Assembly (NCBI GenBank): GCA_002238485.1
Contig: MPMG01000013.1
Location: 1-64,000 of the forward strand
Length of the DNA stretch: 64,000 bases
Direction of reading: 5' to 3'
Source of the DNA: Chloroflexi bacterium bin20
Lineage (GTDB): Bacteria > Chloroflexota > Anaerolineae > Aggregatilineales > Phototrophicaceae
Below the pieces are notes generated by a model. The model saw nothing but the letters and a program-made list of their open reading frames with translations, did not search any database and was not told the DNA's origin. The position numbers and the translations under genes were made by a program. The first letter of the stretch is position 1. Every line of letters starts with the position of its first letter. Of the stretch, positions 51,075 through 59,290 are shown one piece after another.

Positions 51075-51872
51075 TCAAGTCGCGGTTTGGCTGGCCACGC
51101 CGAGTTCTCGCAGTTGGTCTATGGCCTGGACAAGGTATTGCGTTTCGGCATGGCGCGGGGCGGGCCCATAATCCATATCGTCGGGAAAATCGGCGTCTGT
51201 TGCAGCGGGCGCGGGATGCGCGATGATCTCGATTGTGCCATCAAGGTGGGCGACCTGCCGCGCAAATTCGGCTGGCGAACGTTTCATCCAGCCTTGTATG
51301 CCCGCCATGAAGTCTGGCATGGAAAAGTTGTAGCGAACTGTGTCCCGCTGCCGGCGCAGCAGAATCGCCTTGGGCGTGAGCATCGCCCGAAAGTCATGCC
51401 CGCGCACCCAGCGCACCCGATACACAGCTGCCAGTTCGTGCACGATTTCGCGTAAAATGGGCAGCGAATGAAAATGATGATGCGTGGTGATGTGTTGTGG
51501 CTCGATGCCGGCATCGAGGCAGCGGCGCAATTGCAGGTCAAGCTCGTTGCGTATCCAGCGGATGGCGTCTTTGTTGAAGAAGAGCCCGCGCAGGTACAAG
51601 CTGAACTTGTCGCGAAAACGGCGGTCGCTTTGCAGCAAATGGGAATGCAGCGGTCCCAATTGGGTGACCGGCAGGCCATCGGTCAGGTTCAGGTGCACGC
51701 CCAGATCGAGTTCTTGGCAGCCGCGAAAAATCTCCAGCGCGTGCCGATGCGCCGGATAGTTGGTCAAGACGCTGGCAGCGGTGAGATAGCCACGTTCGTG
51801 CAAATCAAGCACATGTCGGTTGTTCGCCTCGGATAGTCCGCAGTCGTCGGCGGTGATGATCAGCTTTGGCAT
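51075..51872 (-). CDS. ChbG/HpnK (YdjC) family carbohydrate deacetylase
   Basis: 265 residues from the ATG at 51872. The family starts with KLIITADDCGLSEANNRH (metal-binding Asp pair). Further metal ligands are HLNLTDG and TTHHHFHSLP. It removes N-acetyl groups from sugars such as chito-oligosaccharides or, in HpnK, a hopanoid glycoside. The start overlaps the end of the phosphatase gene by 13 bases, so the pair is translationally coupled. Confidence 0.85.
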   Translation of the reverse strand: MPKLIITADDCGLSEANNRHVLDLHERGYLTAASVLTNYPAHRHALEIFRGCQELDLGVHLNLTDGLPVTQLGPLHSHLLQSDRRFRDKFSLYLRGLFFNKDAIRWIRNELDLQLRRCLDAGIEPQHITTHHHFHSLPILREIVHELAAVYRVRWVRGHDFRAMLTPKAILLRRQRDTVRYNFSMPDFMAGIQGWMKRSPAEFARQVAHLDGTIEIIAHPAPAATDADFPDDMDYGPAPRHAETQYLVQAIDQLRELGVASQTAT

Positions 51873-52435
51873 GAGGCATCGCTGTTGCAGCGAGCCGCAA
51901 AGGCATCCAGAGCCTCCCGTTGCTCGGGCGTCGGATGCACAAATGGGCGCACTTGTTTGATTCGCCGCAGCGCCTCGTCTGCCGGCAAGCCAGTCGAGAT
52001 CAGGTAGGCGGCGGTCATCGTTGGCGCGCGTCCACAGCCGACCGCGCAATGCACATAAACCTTGCCACCGCGTTTGATCTCCGCCCGAATGAAGTCGCTG
52101 CCGCGGCGCAGATCGTCCAAAGAAGGTGGCGTATTGTCGATTGTGGCAAGCTGCAAATGACGTTCTCCGCCGATGCCCTGCGCCAGGTCGCAGCGTTCTC
52201 CGCGCATATTGAGGATGGCAGTGATGCCATAGTTGCGCATTTTGCCATAGCCGCGTCGATAATGTTGCCCGCCCACATGCAGCTGCGGTGTGACCGCGCA
52301 GAGCCGCCAGATAGGAGCGCCCGTCGTCCGCCGCGCAAGCTGGTCGAGCAGACGCAGCGCCAATGGCAGGGGTCCGCTACGCAGCAGGCTTCGCAAGCGC
52401 ACCAGGGGGTGGGGTGGGGCATGGGACTGTGCCAT
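51860..52435 (-). CDS. Dual-specificity protein phosphatase-like protein
   Basis: 191 residues from the ATG at 52435; the reading to 53062 upstream is not supported. The Cx5R active site is HCAVGCGRAPTM, with a general-acid region near NTPPSLDDL. It is close to bacterial proteins that dephosphorylate phosphotyrosine or phospholipids (PTPMT1-like). A 60-residue basic N-terminal part (LVRLRSLLRSG) precedes the domain. It may work with the deacetylase in a glycolipid pathway; that is inference. Confidence 0.8.
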   Translation of the reverse strand: MAQSHAPPHPLVRLRSLLRSGPLPLALRLLDQLARRTTGAPIWRLCAVTPQLHVGGQHYRRGYGKMRNYGITAILNMRGERCDLAQGIGGERHLQLATIDNTPPSLDDLRRGSDFIRAEIKRGGKVYVHCAVGCGRAPTMTAAYLISTGLPADEALRRIKQVRPFVHPTPEQREALDAFAARCNSDASCQS

Positions 52436-52442
52436 AGCGCCG

Positions 52443-52451
52443 ATTATAGCA
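52443..52451 (-). promoter_or_regulatory. Extended -10 promoter, leaderless
   Basis: On the minus strand: TGCTATAAT, an extended -10 box with a perfect TATAAT (52448-52443). The ATG at 52435 is 7 bases further on, so transcription should start at or near the start codon. No Shine-Dalgarno sequence is present. Confidence 0.5.
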
Positions 52452-52537
52452 CAGCCGCCCGCTGCGGCAGCGCCTCGCAAGCCGCGCCGATCTGTGCTAG
52501 ATTCGCTTGAATCGTCCGTCACGAGCAAGGATTCGCC

Positions 52538-53092
52538 ATGTCGCCGATCGAGCAGTTGGCAGAACGTGCCGCAGCCCTGCTGCAACAGCCTGTCATCTTG
52601 CGCATCCGCCGCAACCACGGCTTGGAACACGCCACCATCCACATCTTGAATCGGCAAGGGCATCGTTTGTCCGGGCGCAGTGACAGCGATGGCTTCTATT
52701 TGCTTGGCGATGTGCCGAGCGAGCTGATTGAAAGCGCGGTCCACGAAGCGCTGGAACGCATGGCTGCGGGCGAAACAGGCCTGGCTGTCCACCCCAACTG
52801 CGGCACCAATCTGGTTACCGCGAGCTTTTTGGCGACCGCTGTGGGCTTTGCGGGATTCGCCGGGCTGGGTCGCCGCCAGGCTTGGAAGCGCTTCAACACG
52901 GTCATGACTCTGCTGACGTTGGTGCTGATGATATCGCCGGCGCTGGGCGGAGAATTGCAGCGGCACTTCACCACAGCGGGCGATGTCGGCGGCATGCAAG
53001 TGATCGGCGTTAAACGACACAACTGGCAGCTGCCCTTCAATCTGGGGCGACTGGTCTTTCACCGCGTGGCCACTCAGCAGGCGCAGGCATGA
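52538..53092 (+). CDS. DUF6391 membrane protein
   Basis: 184 residues. The conserved N-terminal LRIRRNHGLEHATIHIL and the HPNCGTNLVT motif identify DUF6391, common in Chloroflexota and Cyanobacteria. It has two hydrophobic helices (about 88-105 and 118-135) and a C-terminal segment with HNWQLPFN. The function is unknown. The stop overlaps the holA start as ATGA, so the two are co-translated. Confidence 0.75.
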   Translation: MSPIEQLAERAAALLQQPVILRIRRNHGLEHATIHILNRQGHRLSGRSDSDGFYLLGDVPSELIESAVHEALERMAAGETGLAVHPNCGTNLVTASFLATAVGFAGFAGLGRRQAWKRFNTVMTLLTLVLMISPALGGELQRHFTTAGDVGGMQVIGVKRHNWQLPFNLGRLVFHRVATQQAQA

Positions 53093-54084
53093 GCGCCCCC
53101 ACCTTCTACATCTTTCATGGCGAAGACATCATCAGGCGCGACGAAGAGCTGCTGAAGATGCGCAGGTCCATGGGCGAAGACGGCGACCTTAACCGCAGCG
53201 AGTTCGATGGCACGGTGGCGACTGTGCCCGATATCGTTTCGGCGGTGAAGGTCGTGCCTTTTTTGGCGGAAAAGCGACTGGTCATCGCGCGCGGCTTGCT
53301 CAGCCACATCAGCCGCCGGGGCGCTGGCAATGCGGGCAAAAAGTCCACCGAGCGCCTTATCGCCGAGCTGCCTAATCTGCCCGCCTATGCGCGCCTGGTG
53401 CTGGTGGAAGACGTGACTCTGCGAGCCAGCAACCGCGTGTTGAAGGCGGCGGACAAGCTGCCCAAGGGCTTCATCCGCAACTTCGCCAAGCCCAAAGACT
53501 TGACCGCTTGGATCATCGCCCGCGCCCGCGACGAATATGCGCATGACATCGCACCCGCCGCCGCCAGCGCCATCGCCAGCATCGTCAACCAAGATCTGCT
53601 GCGCGCGGAGAACGAATTGCACAAGCTGATTTGCTATGTCGATGGCGAGCGCCCGATCGACGAACGCGATGTGGCGGCGCTTTGCCCCTATGTGCCCGAA
53701 GCCGACATATTCATGCTGGTCGATGCGCTGGCACAGGGCCAAGGCGAGCAAGCCTTGCGCCTGGTACATCAATCGCTGCACGATGACCCGCGCGACCCCG
53801 GCTTCCGGCTCTTCGCCATGTTTGTGCGCCAATTCCGCCTGCTGCTGATGACGCGCGACCACCTGGATGGCGGAGGCGGGTCTGGGCGAGACGCTGTCGC
53901 CGCGGCCCTGGGCGTGCATCCATTCGTGGCCGGCAAGCTGGCTGCCCAAGCCAAGCGCTTTGATATCCGCCAGCTCGATGCCATTCTCAAACGCCTGCAA
54001 CGTTATGACCAGGATATGAAGACCGGGCGGATCGCGCCGCGCCTGGCTCTTGATCTGCTCGTTACCAGTCTGGCGCGTCAATAA
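53089..54084 (+). CDS. holA: DNA polymerase III subunit delta
   Basis: 331 residues. It has the three-domain HolA pattern: a degenerate AAA+ core (FYIFHGEDIIRRDEELLKM, VPFLAEKRLVIARG), the lid (INQDLLRAENELHKLICY-like) and the C-terminal helical domain (LRLVHQSLHDDP, FVRQFRLLLM). It opens the beta clamp in the clamp loader. The length is normal for the family. It overlaps the DUF6391 gene by 4 bases. Confidence 0.9.
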   Translation: MSAPTFYIFHGEDIIRRDEELLKMRRSMGEDGDLNRSEFDGTVATVPDIVSAVKVVPFLAEKRLVIARGLLSHISRRGAGNAGKKSTERLIAELPNLPAYARLVLVEDVTLRASNRVLKAADKLPKGFIRNFAKPKDLTAWIIARARDEYAHDIAPAAASAIASIVNQDLLRAENELHKLICYVDGERPIDERDVAALCPYVPEADIFMLVDALAQGQGEQALRLVHQSLHDDPRDPGFRLFAMFVRQFRLLLMTRDHLDGGGGSGRDAVAAALGVHPFVAGKLAAQAKRFDIRQLDAILKRLQRYDQDMKTGRIAPRLALDLLVTSLARQ

Positions 54085-54114
54085 GCTGCTCTTTCCCGAT
54101 GTAAGGAGGAAATG

Positions 54115-54651
54115 ATGGACCTGTCTGAAAACCCGCAGATCATCCAGATTGCGCCCGAAGATACGCCGGAACTCATCGCCAGTTTGAGCGGCTGGCGCGA
54201 CCAACTGACCGACACCGTCGAACAGATGCCTGCCGAGGCATTCCAGCGACTCATCCTGCGCCTGCTGGAAAAAGACGGCGTGCATGATATTGATATGAGC
54301 AACGCCAACGAGCGCATCGAAGGCATGGGCATCTTTGGCGGCGGCGGCTTTTTGTCTTTTCGCGTCTCTTTTCGCTGCATCCGCGGCGGCGTGCGCATCA
54401 GCTCGGCAGAAGTCGAAGATTTTCGGCGTGGCGTCATGCTGGGGAGAGCGGACAAAGGACTGCTCATCACCACGGGCAAGTTCACGCAAGAAGCCGAATT
54501 GAAAGCGGCTGCCGAACGCGCGCCAGAAATCTTGCTGATCGATGGCGAAGGGCTGAACGACAAGCTCAAAGCGCTGGGGTTGGGCGTGCGCACCGAGCAG
54601 GTGCTGGTCGAGCGGGTGATCATTGAACAGGAATGGTTTGAGAGTGTTTAG
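54115..54651 (+). CDS. Degenerate Mrr-like protein, catalytically dead
   Basis: 178 residues from the ATG at 54115 (AGGAGG with 5-base spacing; an ATG at 54112 is just upstream). It aligns with the C-terminal domain of the Mrr protein encoded at 54979: EAFQRLILRLLEKDGV, GFLSFRVSFRC and GRADKGLLITTGKFTQEA. The catalytic positions are lost: GGID…QCK of the intact protein is ERIE (Glu69) and RCI (Ile89) here. The Mrr N-terminal winged helix is absent. It may bind DNA or the paralogue and regulate it. Confidence 0.7.
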   Translation: MDLSENPQIIQIAPEDTPELIASLSGWRDQLTDTVEQMPAEAFQRLILRLLEKDGVHDIDMSNANERIEGMGIFGGGGFLSFRVSFRCIRGGVRISSAEVEDFRRGVMLGRADKGLLITTGKFTQEAELKAAAERAPEILLIDGEGLNDKLKALGLGVRTEQVLVERVIIEQEWFESV

Positions 54652-54748
54652 GAGTTGCATTCCTGGAGAAAACAAATCGGCAAAGACCAGAGAATCCGGA
54701 TAGAATGGCTGCTAAATGGCCGCGCTTGATAGATGGGAAGAATTCCCT

Positions 54749-54946
54749 ATGGCAATGGCAGATGCAGACGCATTGAATTATGAACGTCGTCTTTCCGCAT
54801 TGGAGGAGAGGAGCAACAGCCAAGCGACAAAAGAAGACCTGGCGCTACTTAGAGAAGACTTGGCAAACCTGAAGACCGAACTGATCAAGTGGTTTATCGG
54901 CACGCAAATTGTGCTCGCCGCTTTGATCATTTACCTGCTTCAGTAA
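54749..54946 (+). CDS. Small coiled-coil membrane protein
   Basis: 65 residues from the ATG at 54749. A charged coiled coil (about 10-45, ending TKEDLALLREDLANLK) is followed by one C-terminal helix (WFIGTQIVLAALIIYLLQ). This resembles DUF1640/CCDC90-like small proteins common in bacteria. TAGAAT at 54701-54706 is a possible -10 box. It sits between two Mrr paralogues, but a functional link is not shown. Confidence 0.6.
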   Translation: MAMADADALNYERRLSALEERSNSQATKEDLALLREDLANLKTELIKWFIGTQIVLAALIIYLLQ

Positions 54947-54978
54947 AAGCTCAAAGCACAGGAGTTTGATGAAAGGGC

Positions 54979-55872
54979 ATGATGCAGGTTTCTATTCCAA
55001 GTTACGACGAGCTATTCAATCCAACCCTGCAGGCGCTGCAGCAGTTAGGTGGGTCAGGTAAAGTTCAGGAGATCGACGACAAAGTGGCGGCTATCCTGGA
55101 TCTCTCGGACGAGCAGATTGCCGCGGTGCATAGACCTGGCAAGAGCAACCAAACGCAAATTTCATACCGATTGGGTTGGGCGCGGTCGTATCTAAAGAAA
55201 TACGGACTTATTGACAACTCTCAATGGGGAGTGTGGTCGCTGACTCAGCGTGGGCAGCAGACACCCAAAGTTGATACCAAGCAAGTCAAAGATGCAGTTG
55301 TTGCAATGGCAAAGAAGGAGAGGCAAAACCAGTCAGCAAATGAAACTGATGAATCGCAAGACTCTGAGGGAGATTTTGCTGAACTTGGCGACGACTCGGA
55401 TGGCGGAGAGTGGCGAGAGACGCTATTCGCAGTGCTTACTGATATGGATCCAATCGCCTTTGAACGTTTATGTCAGCGAGTTTTGCGCGAGAGTGGCTTT
55501 ACCCAAGTCGAAGTTACCAAAGCAAGCCATGACGGCGGCATTGATGGGAAGGGCATCCTTCAAGTCAATGATTTCCTGTCGTTCCGAGTCGTGTTTCAAT
55601 GCAAGCGATATACAGGCACAGTGGGTCCAGAAGTTGTACAGAGGCTGCGCGGCGCCATGCCCGGCAGCGCAGATCGCGGTCTGATTGTTACTACAGGAAA
55701 CTTCACCAAGAATGCGATTCGTGAGGCCACTCGCGAAGACCATAAACCGATTGAACTGGTCGATGGTACGCAACTCATGGACAAGCTGAAAGACCTGTCG
55801 CTCGGCGTAAAGACAGAAGAAGTCGTCTCCGAGCGCGTCACTGTCAACCCCGACTTCTTCGCCAATATCTAG
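54979..55872 (+). CDS. Mrr-like type IV restriction endonuclease
   Basis: 297 residues. The N-terminal winged-helix Mrr_N domain (about 8-95) is followed by an acidic linker (113-145) and the Mrr catalytic domain. The catalytic residues are present: Asp189 in GGID and Gln207-Cys-Lys209 in FQCKRY, with FTKNAIREA later. Mrr enzymes cleave methylated foreign DNA or respond to pressure stress. GC is somewhat below that of the neighbours. The adjacent dead paralogue (54115-54651) suggests local duplication. Confidence 0.85.
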   Translation: MMQVSIPSYDELFNPTLQALQQLGGSGKVQEIDDKVAAILDLSDEQIAAVHRPGKSNQTQISYRLGWARSYLKKYGLIDNSQWGVWSLTQRGQQTPKVDTKQVKDAVVAMAKKERQNQSANETDESQDSEGDFAELGDDSDGGEWRETLFAVLTDMDPIAFERLCQRVLRESGFTQVEVTKASHDGGIDGKGILQVNDFLSFRVVFQCKRYTGTVGPEVVQRLRGAMPGSADRGLIVTTGNFTKNAIREATREDHKPIELVDGTQLMDKLKDLSLGVKTEEVVSERVTVNPDFFANI

Positions 55873-55891
55873 CAAAAGCAGGCAAACTTCC

Positions 55892-56443
55892 GTGCCAATC
55901 GTCGTTTCTCTCCTGCGCGGCATCAATGTCGGCGGACACAACAAGATTCGCATGGCCGACTTGCGCGATCTGTACATTGCGCTGGGCATGCGCAATCCTC
56001 GTACGATTTTGCAGAGCGGAAATGTCGTCTTTGCCTGCGAAGAGGGGAAACTGGCGCGCGCAAAAGGGCGCATCGAGGCGGGCATTCAGGAACATTTCGG
56101 CTTGGATGTACAGGTGATCCTGCGCAGTTCGGCTGAATTCCGTGCTGTGATTGACAAGCGCCCATTTAGCGACTTGCAGCTGGAAGAGCCTCGCAAAGCC
56201 GCCATCGTCTTCTTGACAGCTGTCGTGGATGGTACTGCGGTCGAGCAACTGCGCGAGAATAATCCGGGGCGCGAAGCCATCGTGGGGGCAGATCGCGAGT
56301 TATTTGTCTATTATACGGATGGCATGGCTCGCTCGAAGCTGGACAACAAGCGCATGGAACGCGCGCTGGGTGTTGGCACGACCATGCGCAACTGGAATAC
56401 TTGCCAGCGGATTTTGAAGTTGTTGGATGAATTCGACTCCTAA
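55892..56443 (+). CDS. DUF1697 family protein
   Basis: 183 residues with a GTG start. The DUF1697 signature is SLLRGINVGGHNKIRM, then LGMRNPRTILQSGNVVF and a C-terminal MRNWNTCQRILKL. The function is unknown in all members. It is convergent with eda: the last four bases (56440-56443, CTAA) hold both stop codons. Confidence 0.88.
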   Translation: MPIVVSLLRGINVGGHNKIRMADLRDLYIALGMRNPRTILQSGNVVFACEEGKLARAKGRIEAGIQEHFGLDVQVILRSSAEFRAVIDKRPFSDLQLEEPRKAAIVFLTAVVDGTAVEQLRENNPGREAIVGADRELFVYYTDGMARSKLDNKRMERALGVGTTMRNWNTCQRILKLLDEFDS

Positions 56444-57063
56444 GCCAGCCGCTCGACATAAGTCCGCGCATTGTCTCGCAGCGCATCCCAGTCACGATCT
56501 GCCACCGCCTGGTTGTTGATCAACGACGAACCTATGCCCAAGGCAAAGGCGCCCATCTCCAGATACTCGCGCAGGTTTTCCAGCGACACGCCCCCTGTCG
56601 GCATCAATCGCAAGTGCGGTAGGGGCGCCAGCACATCCTTGATAAAACGCCGCTCCAGGTTGTTGGCGGGGAAGACCTTGACCACTGCCGCGCCCCATTC
56701 CCAGGCTTGCTGGATCTCGCTGGGCGTGAATGCGCCGGGCATGGCGGGCAGGGCTTGCGCCGCGCATTCGTCCAGGACTTCGCGCTTGGTAATGGGCGAA
56801 ACGACAAATTGCGCGCCTGCAGCGGCCACCGCCCGCACTTGCTCGGCATGGATGACCGAACCCGCGCCAATGACAATGCCCTCGCCGACCCGCGAACGCA
56901 TGGCAGCGATAGTCTCGGTGGCGCGCGGATTGGTCAGCGTAAATTCAATAGCGCGGATGCCGCCAGCCACCAGCGCATCCAGCAGTTCATCGGCGATAGA
57001 CAGATCGTCCAGCCGCACAATGGCGACCAGTTTGTGCTTGGCAATAATTTCCAGCGCGCTCAT
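56440..57063 (-). CDS. eda: KDPG/KHG aldolase (bifunctional 2-keto-3-deoxy-6-phosphogluconate aldolase)
   Basis: 207 residues. The Schiff-base lysine is in VVKVFPANN. Glu and substrate-binding motifs are IEFTLTNPRA, GAGSVI and PTGGVSLENLREYL. It splits 2-keto-3-deoxy-6-phosphogluconate into pyruvate and glyceraldehyde 3-phosphate, or the non-phosphorylated keto acid. No kdgK or gntR-type partner is next to it. Confidence 0.92.
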   Translation of the reverse strand: MSALEIIAKHKLVAIVRLDDLSIADELLDALVAGGIRAIEFTLTNPRATETIAAMRSRVGEGIVIGAGSVIHAEQVRAVAAAGAQFVVSPITKREVLDECAAQALPAMPGAFTPSEIQQAWEWGAAVVKVFPANNLERRFIKDVLAPLPHLRLMPTGGVSLENLREYLEMGAFALGIGSSLINNQAVADRDWDALRDNARTYVERLA

Positions 57064-57168
57064 GGCATCCTGTCGATTGGCTGTCTGGTCTGTGCGGGTG
57101 CGTATTCTGCCACAGCCAGCCTGGTTGGCACAGAGTGGACTGGCAGGGGGCAGGCCGGGTTTAGCGTC

Positions 57169-58446
57169 CTACCGATCGAGATGTCTTGGCGCGGGAGCGT
57201 CTGGGTCATAATCCGGGTGAAAGGGTGTCCAGATGGGATAGCGCTCGCCGCCAGGATAGTGCTCTTCCCAGACAGGCGTATGGCGCGGTCGCAGCGCGAT
57301 GATTTGCCCGCCGGTCATGCTAAGGTACATCCAGCCGTATTCGTTTACCGCGATTGCCAGCGGCTGCTGCGGAAAGAAACCAAAGCCCAGTTCGTTGATG
57401 TGCACAAACTTGCGGAAGTGCAGCGCATCGCCGTAGTAGGGCAACCAAGCCTGGCGGCCGCTTTCCCATACATAGGGCGCAACGACTGCTGCTCCCAGCG
57501 GCTTGTCGGCTTCGTCAAAGCTGATCATGATCACTTTGTAACCCACAATATCGACCACGCTCGGCGCGCCACTGAGCACAACCAGCAAGGTATCTTTGGT
57601 GCCCAGGTGAATGTCGTGGGGATAGGCGACCAGGCTGCTGGGCGCTGCGCCCGCTGCAAATGCCATGACTGGCGGCAGGGCGTTGGCACAATTCGCTTCG
57701 TCGCCAAGGCAATCGGGGAAGCCATACCAGCCGCCCTCTTGCACGCGGTTCAGTTCGTCTACGCCGCCGTCCATGCCCAATGGCGCGCTGTCCAGCGTCC
57801 AAAGCGACCCGCGATAAAAAGTGAGGTCAGTTGGCTGCCGAAATCCCGATGCCACCACGCGCCTGTCGCTGCCGTCCAGGTTCATGCTCAAGATGGCGCC
57901 GCGCTCTGGGTCTTCATATTCGCAGTAATTGCAAGGCGCGCCGACTGCCACATACAACCGTTCGTCCGCGCCAATAGCCAGTCCGCTCGTCCAGAAGCCT
58001 GTGCCAGTCGGCAGGTCGTCCACGAGCGTTTGCACTGCGCTGCCCTCGTCAATGCGATAGATCTGCGCGCCGCCAGCCACATAGAGCGCGCCGGCGTGGG
58101 TGGCCAGTCCGTTGGGCAGGCTCAAGCCATCGGCATAGGTCTCCATGGCATCGGGCAGCAGGTCGCCATCGCTGTCGTATATGCGCATCACCGCCCCGGC
58201 CAGGGGACGGGCCGCAAACAGCGATCCATCCGCCGCCACCTCCAGCGCCGTGAATGCATAAGGCTCGATATGCGGCGCCTCAATCACCCGCTCGACGCAC
58301 CAGCGCACTTGATCGACATATAGAAAGTGCGAACGCACGGTCGGGCGCGAGGTGCATTCTGGCAGCTCGATCTCTTGCGCGGCGATGGGCAGGCACAGCC
58401 AGAGCAACAGCAGACCCAGCCGCCTCAATAACGCAGCGAAAGGCAT
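57169..58446 (-). CDS. PQQ-type sugar dehydrogenase / sorbosone dehydrogenase-like protein
   Basis: 425 residues with a signal peptide (RRLGLLLLWLCLPIAAQE). It is a six-bladed beta-propeller, with repeated GLSLPNGLA, GLAIGADERLYVAVGA and ASGFRQPTDLTF motifs. A CNYC pair in the CNYCEYEDPERG loop is typical of this family. It is likely a periplasmic quinoprotein oxidising an aldose or a similar compound. It overlaps the DDAH gene by 22 bases and is downstream of it. Confidence 0.75.
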   Translation of the reverse strand: MPFAALLRRLGLLLLWLCLPIAAQEIELPECTSRPTVRSHFLYVDQVRWCVERVIEAPHIEPYAFTALEVAADGSLFAARPLAGAVMRIYDSDGDLLPDAMETYADGLSLPNGLATHAGALYVAGGAQIYRIDEGSAVQTLVDDLPTGTGFWTSGLAIGADERLYVAVGAPCNYCEYEDPERGAILSMNLDGSDRRVVASGFRQPTDLTFYRGSLWTLDSAPLGMDGGVDELNRVQEGGWYGFPDCLGDEANCANALPPVMAFAAGAAPSSLVAYPHDIHLGTKDTLLVVLSGAPSVVDIVGYKVIMISFDEADKPLGAAVVAPYVWESGRQAWLPYYGDALHFRKFVHINELGFGFFPQQPLAIAVNEYGWMYLSMTGGQIIALRPRHTPVWEEHYPGGERYPIWTPFHPDYDPDAPAPRHLDR

Positions 58447-59207
58447 GTGAGACCGCCATCCATTTTGACGAACTCGCTCATATCCAGCGCAATGACGCGC
58501 GAACAGACTGTCCTCGCCGCAGCCAAAGCCAGCGGACAGCCAGCCGCGACAACCAGCGTCTCGTTCAAAGGCATGACATCAGCGGCATGCGCTTCTTCTG
58601 GCGGCAGCGCGATCACCCGCGCCCAGGACAGGTCAAAATCAAGCTGCAGCAGCGGGCAGTGTATCAAGACGCCCGGCGCAAGCTCTGTCAGCCCGCTCTT
58701 CAGGTGCAGCATGCCGCGCATGGGCGCCGCATCAACGCGAATGTCGGGTTGCACAGTCCGCAAGGCCGCTCGCAATGCCCGCCAGCCAGCCCGGTTGCTG
58801 CGCTCAGAGATGCCCACCAGCACGCGGTCGGCGCAGAAGAGCACATCGCCGCCATCAATGCGCGCATCGGCAGGCGCTTCCACTATGCGCAGATCGGACA
58901 AGTGCGTTTTCAGCGATTCGCCTTCGCCCCGCCGTGATTCCGCGCCCGAGCGACAGTGGAAAGCCAGCCCGCGATAAATGACGAATGGGTCTTCGACAAA
59001 ATGCCCATCGGGATACCGTTCGTCTCCCGGCAGCGCAGTCACACACAAGCCACAATCTGCCAGCGCTTCCAGGTAGGTATCGTATTGACGCATTGCCTTG
59101 TCATAATCGGGCGCGCCCAAATGAGCCGACTCGGTGATGCCATCGGCGAAGTTGCGTGCGGGTCGCCTGGTCAAGGCGACTGTGAAGTGAGGCAGCAGGT
59201 GGGGCAT
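58425..59207 (-). CDS. DDAH-like amidinohydrolase (dimethylargininase family)
   Basis: 260 residues from the ATG at 59207; an ATG at 59216 is an alternative. The family motifs are clear: GHFVEDPFVI, ARIDGGDVLF, the His-containing HLKSGLTEL and the nucleophile Cys in GGLTCLSLRY at the C-terminus. DDAH converts methylated arginines to citrulline. Related arginine deiminases and amidinotransferases share the fold. It may let the cell use methylarginine from protein breakdown. Confidence 0.85.
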   Translation of the reverse strand: MPHLLPHFTVALTRRPARNFADGITESAHLGAPDYDKAMRQYDTYLEALADCGLCVTALPGDERYPDGHFVEDPFVIYRGLAFHCRSGAESRRGEGESLKTHLSDLRIVEAPADARIDGGDVLFCADRVLVGISERSNRAGWRALRAALRTVQPDIRVDAAPMRGMLHLKSGLTELAPGVLIHCPLLQLDFDLSWARVIALPPEEAHAADVMPLNETLVVAAGCPLALAAARTVCSRVIALDMSEFVKMDGGLTCLSLRY

Positions 59208-59221
59208 GGCAGTCAAACTGT

Positions 59222-59250
59222 CTGTTATTCGACGGTCATCTTTGAGTCAA
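59222..59250 (-). promoter_or_regulatory. Candidate promoter of the DDAH gene
   Basis: On the minus strand: TTGACT (59250-59245), a 17-base spacer, TAACAG (59227-59222). The start codon at 59207 would follow a leader of only about 8 bases. The -10 box is weak. Confidence 0.35.
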
Positions 59251-59290
59251 TAGACTGGATATTCTGAAACCGAGAGACAGATATACTTTA

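Noticed and set aside
53074..54675. A 533-residue open frame on the minus strand
   Set aside because: It lies opposite holA and the Mrr-like gene, both of which have family signatures and ribosome sites.
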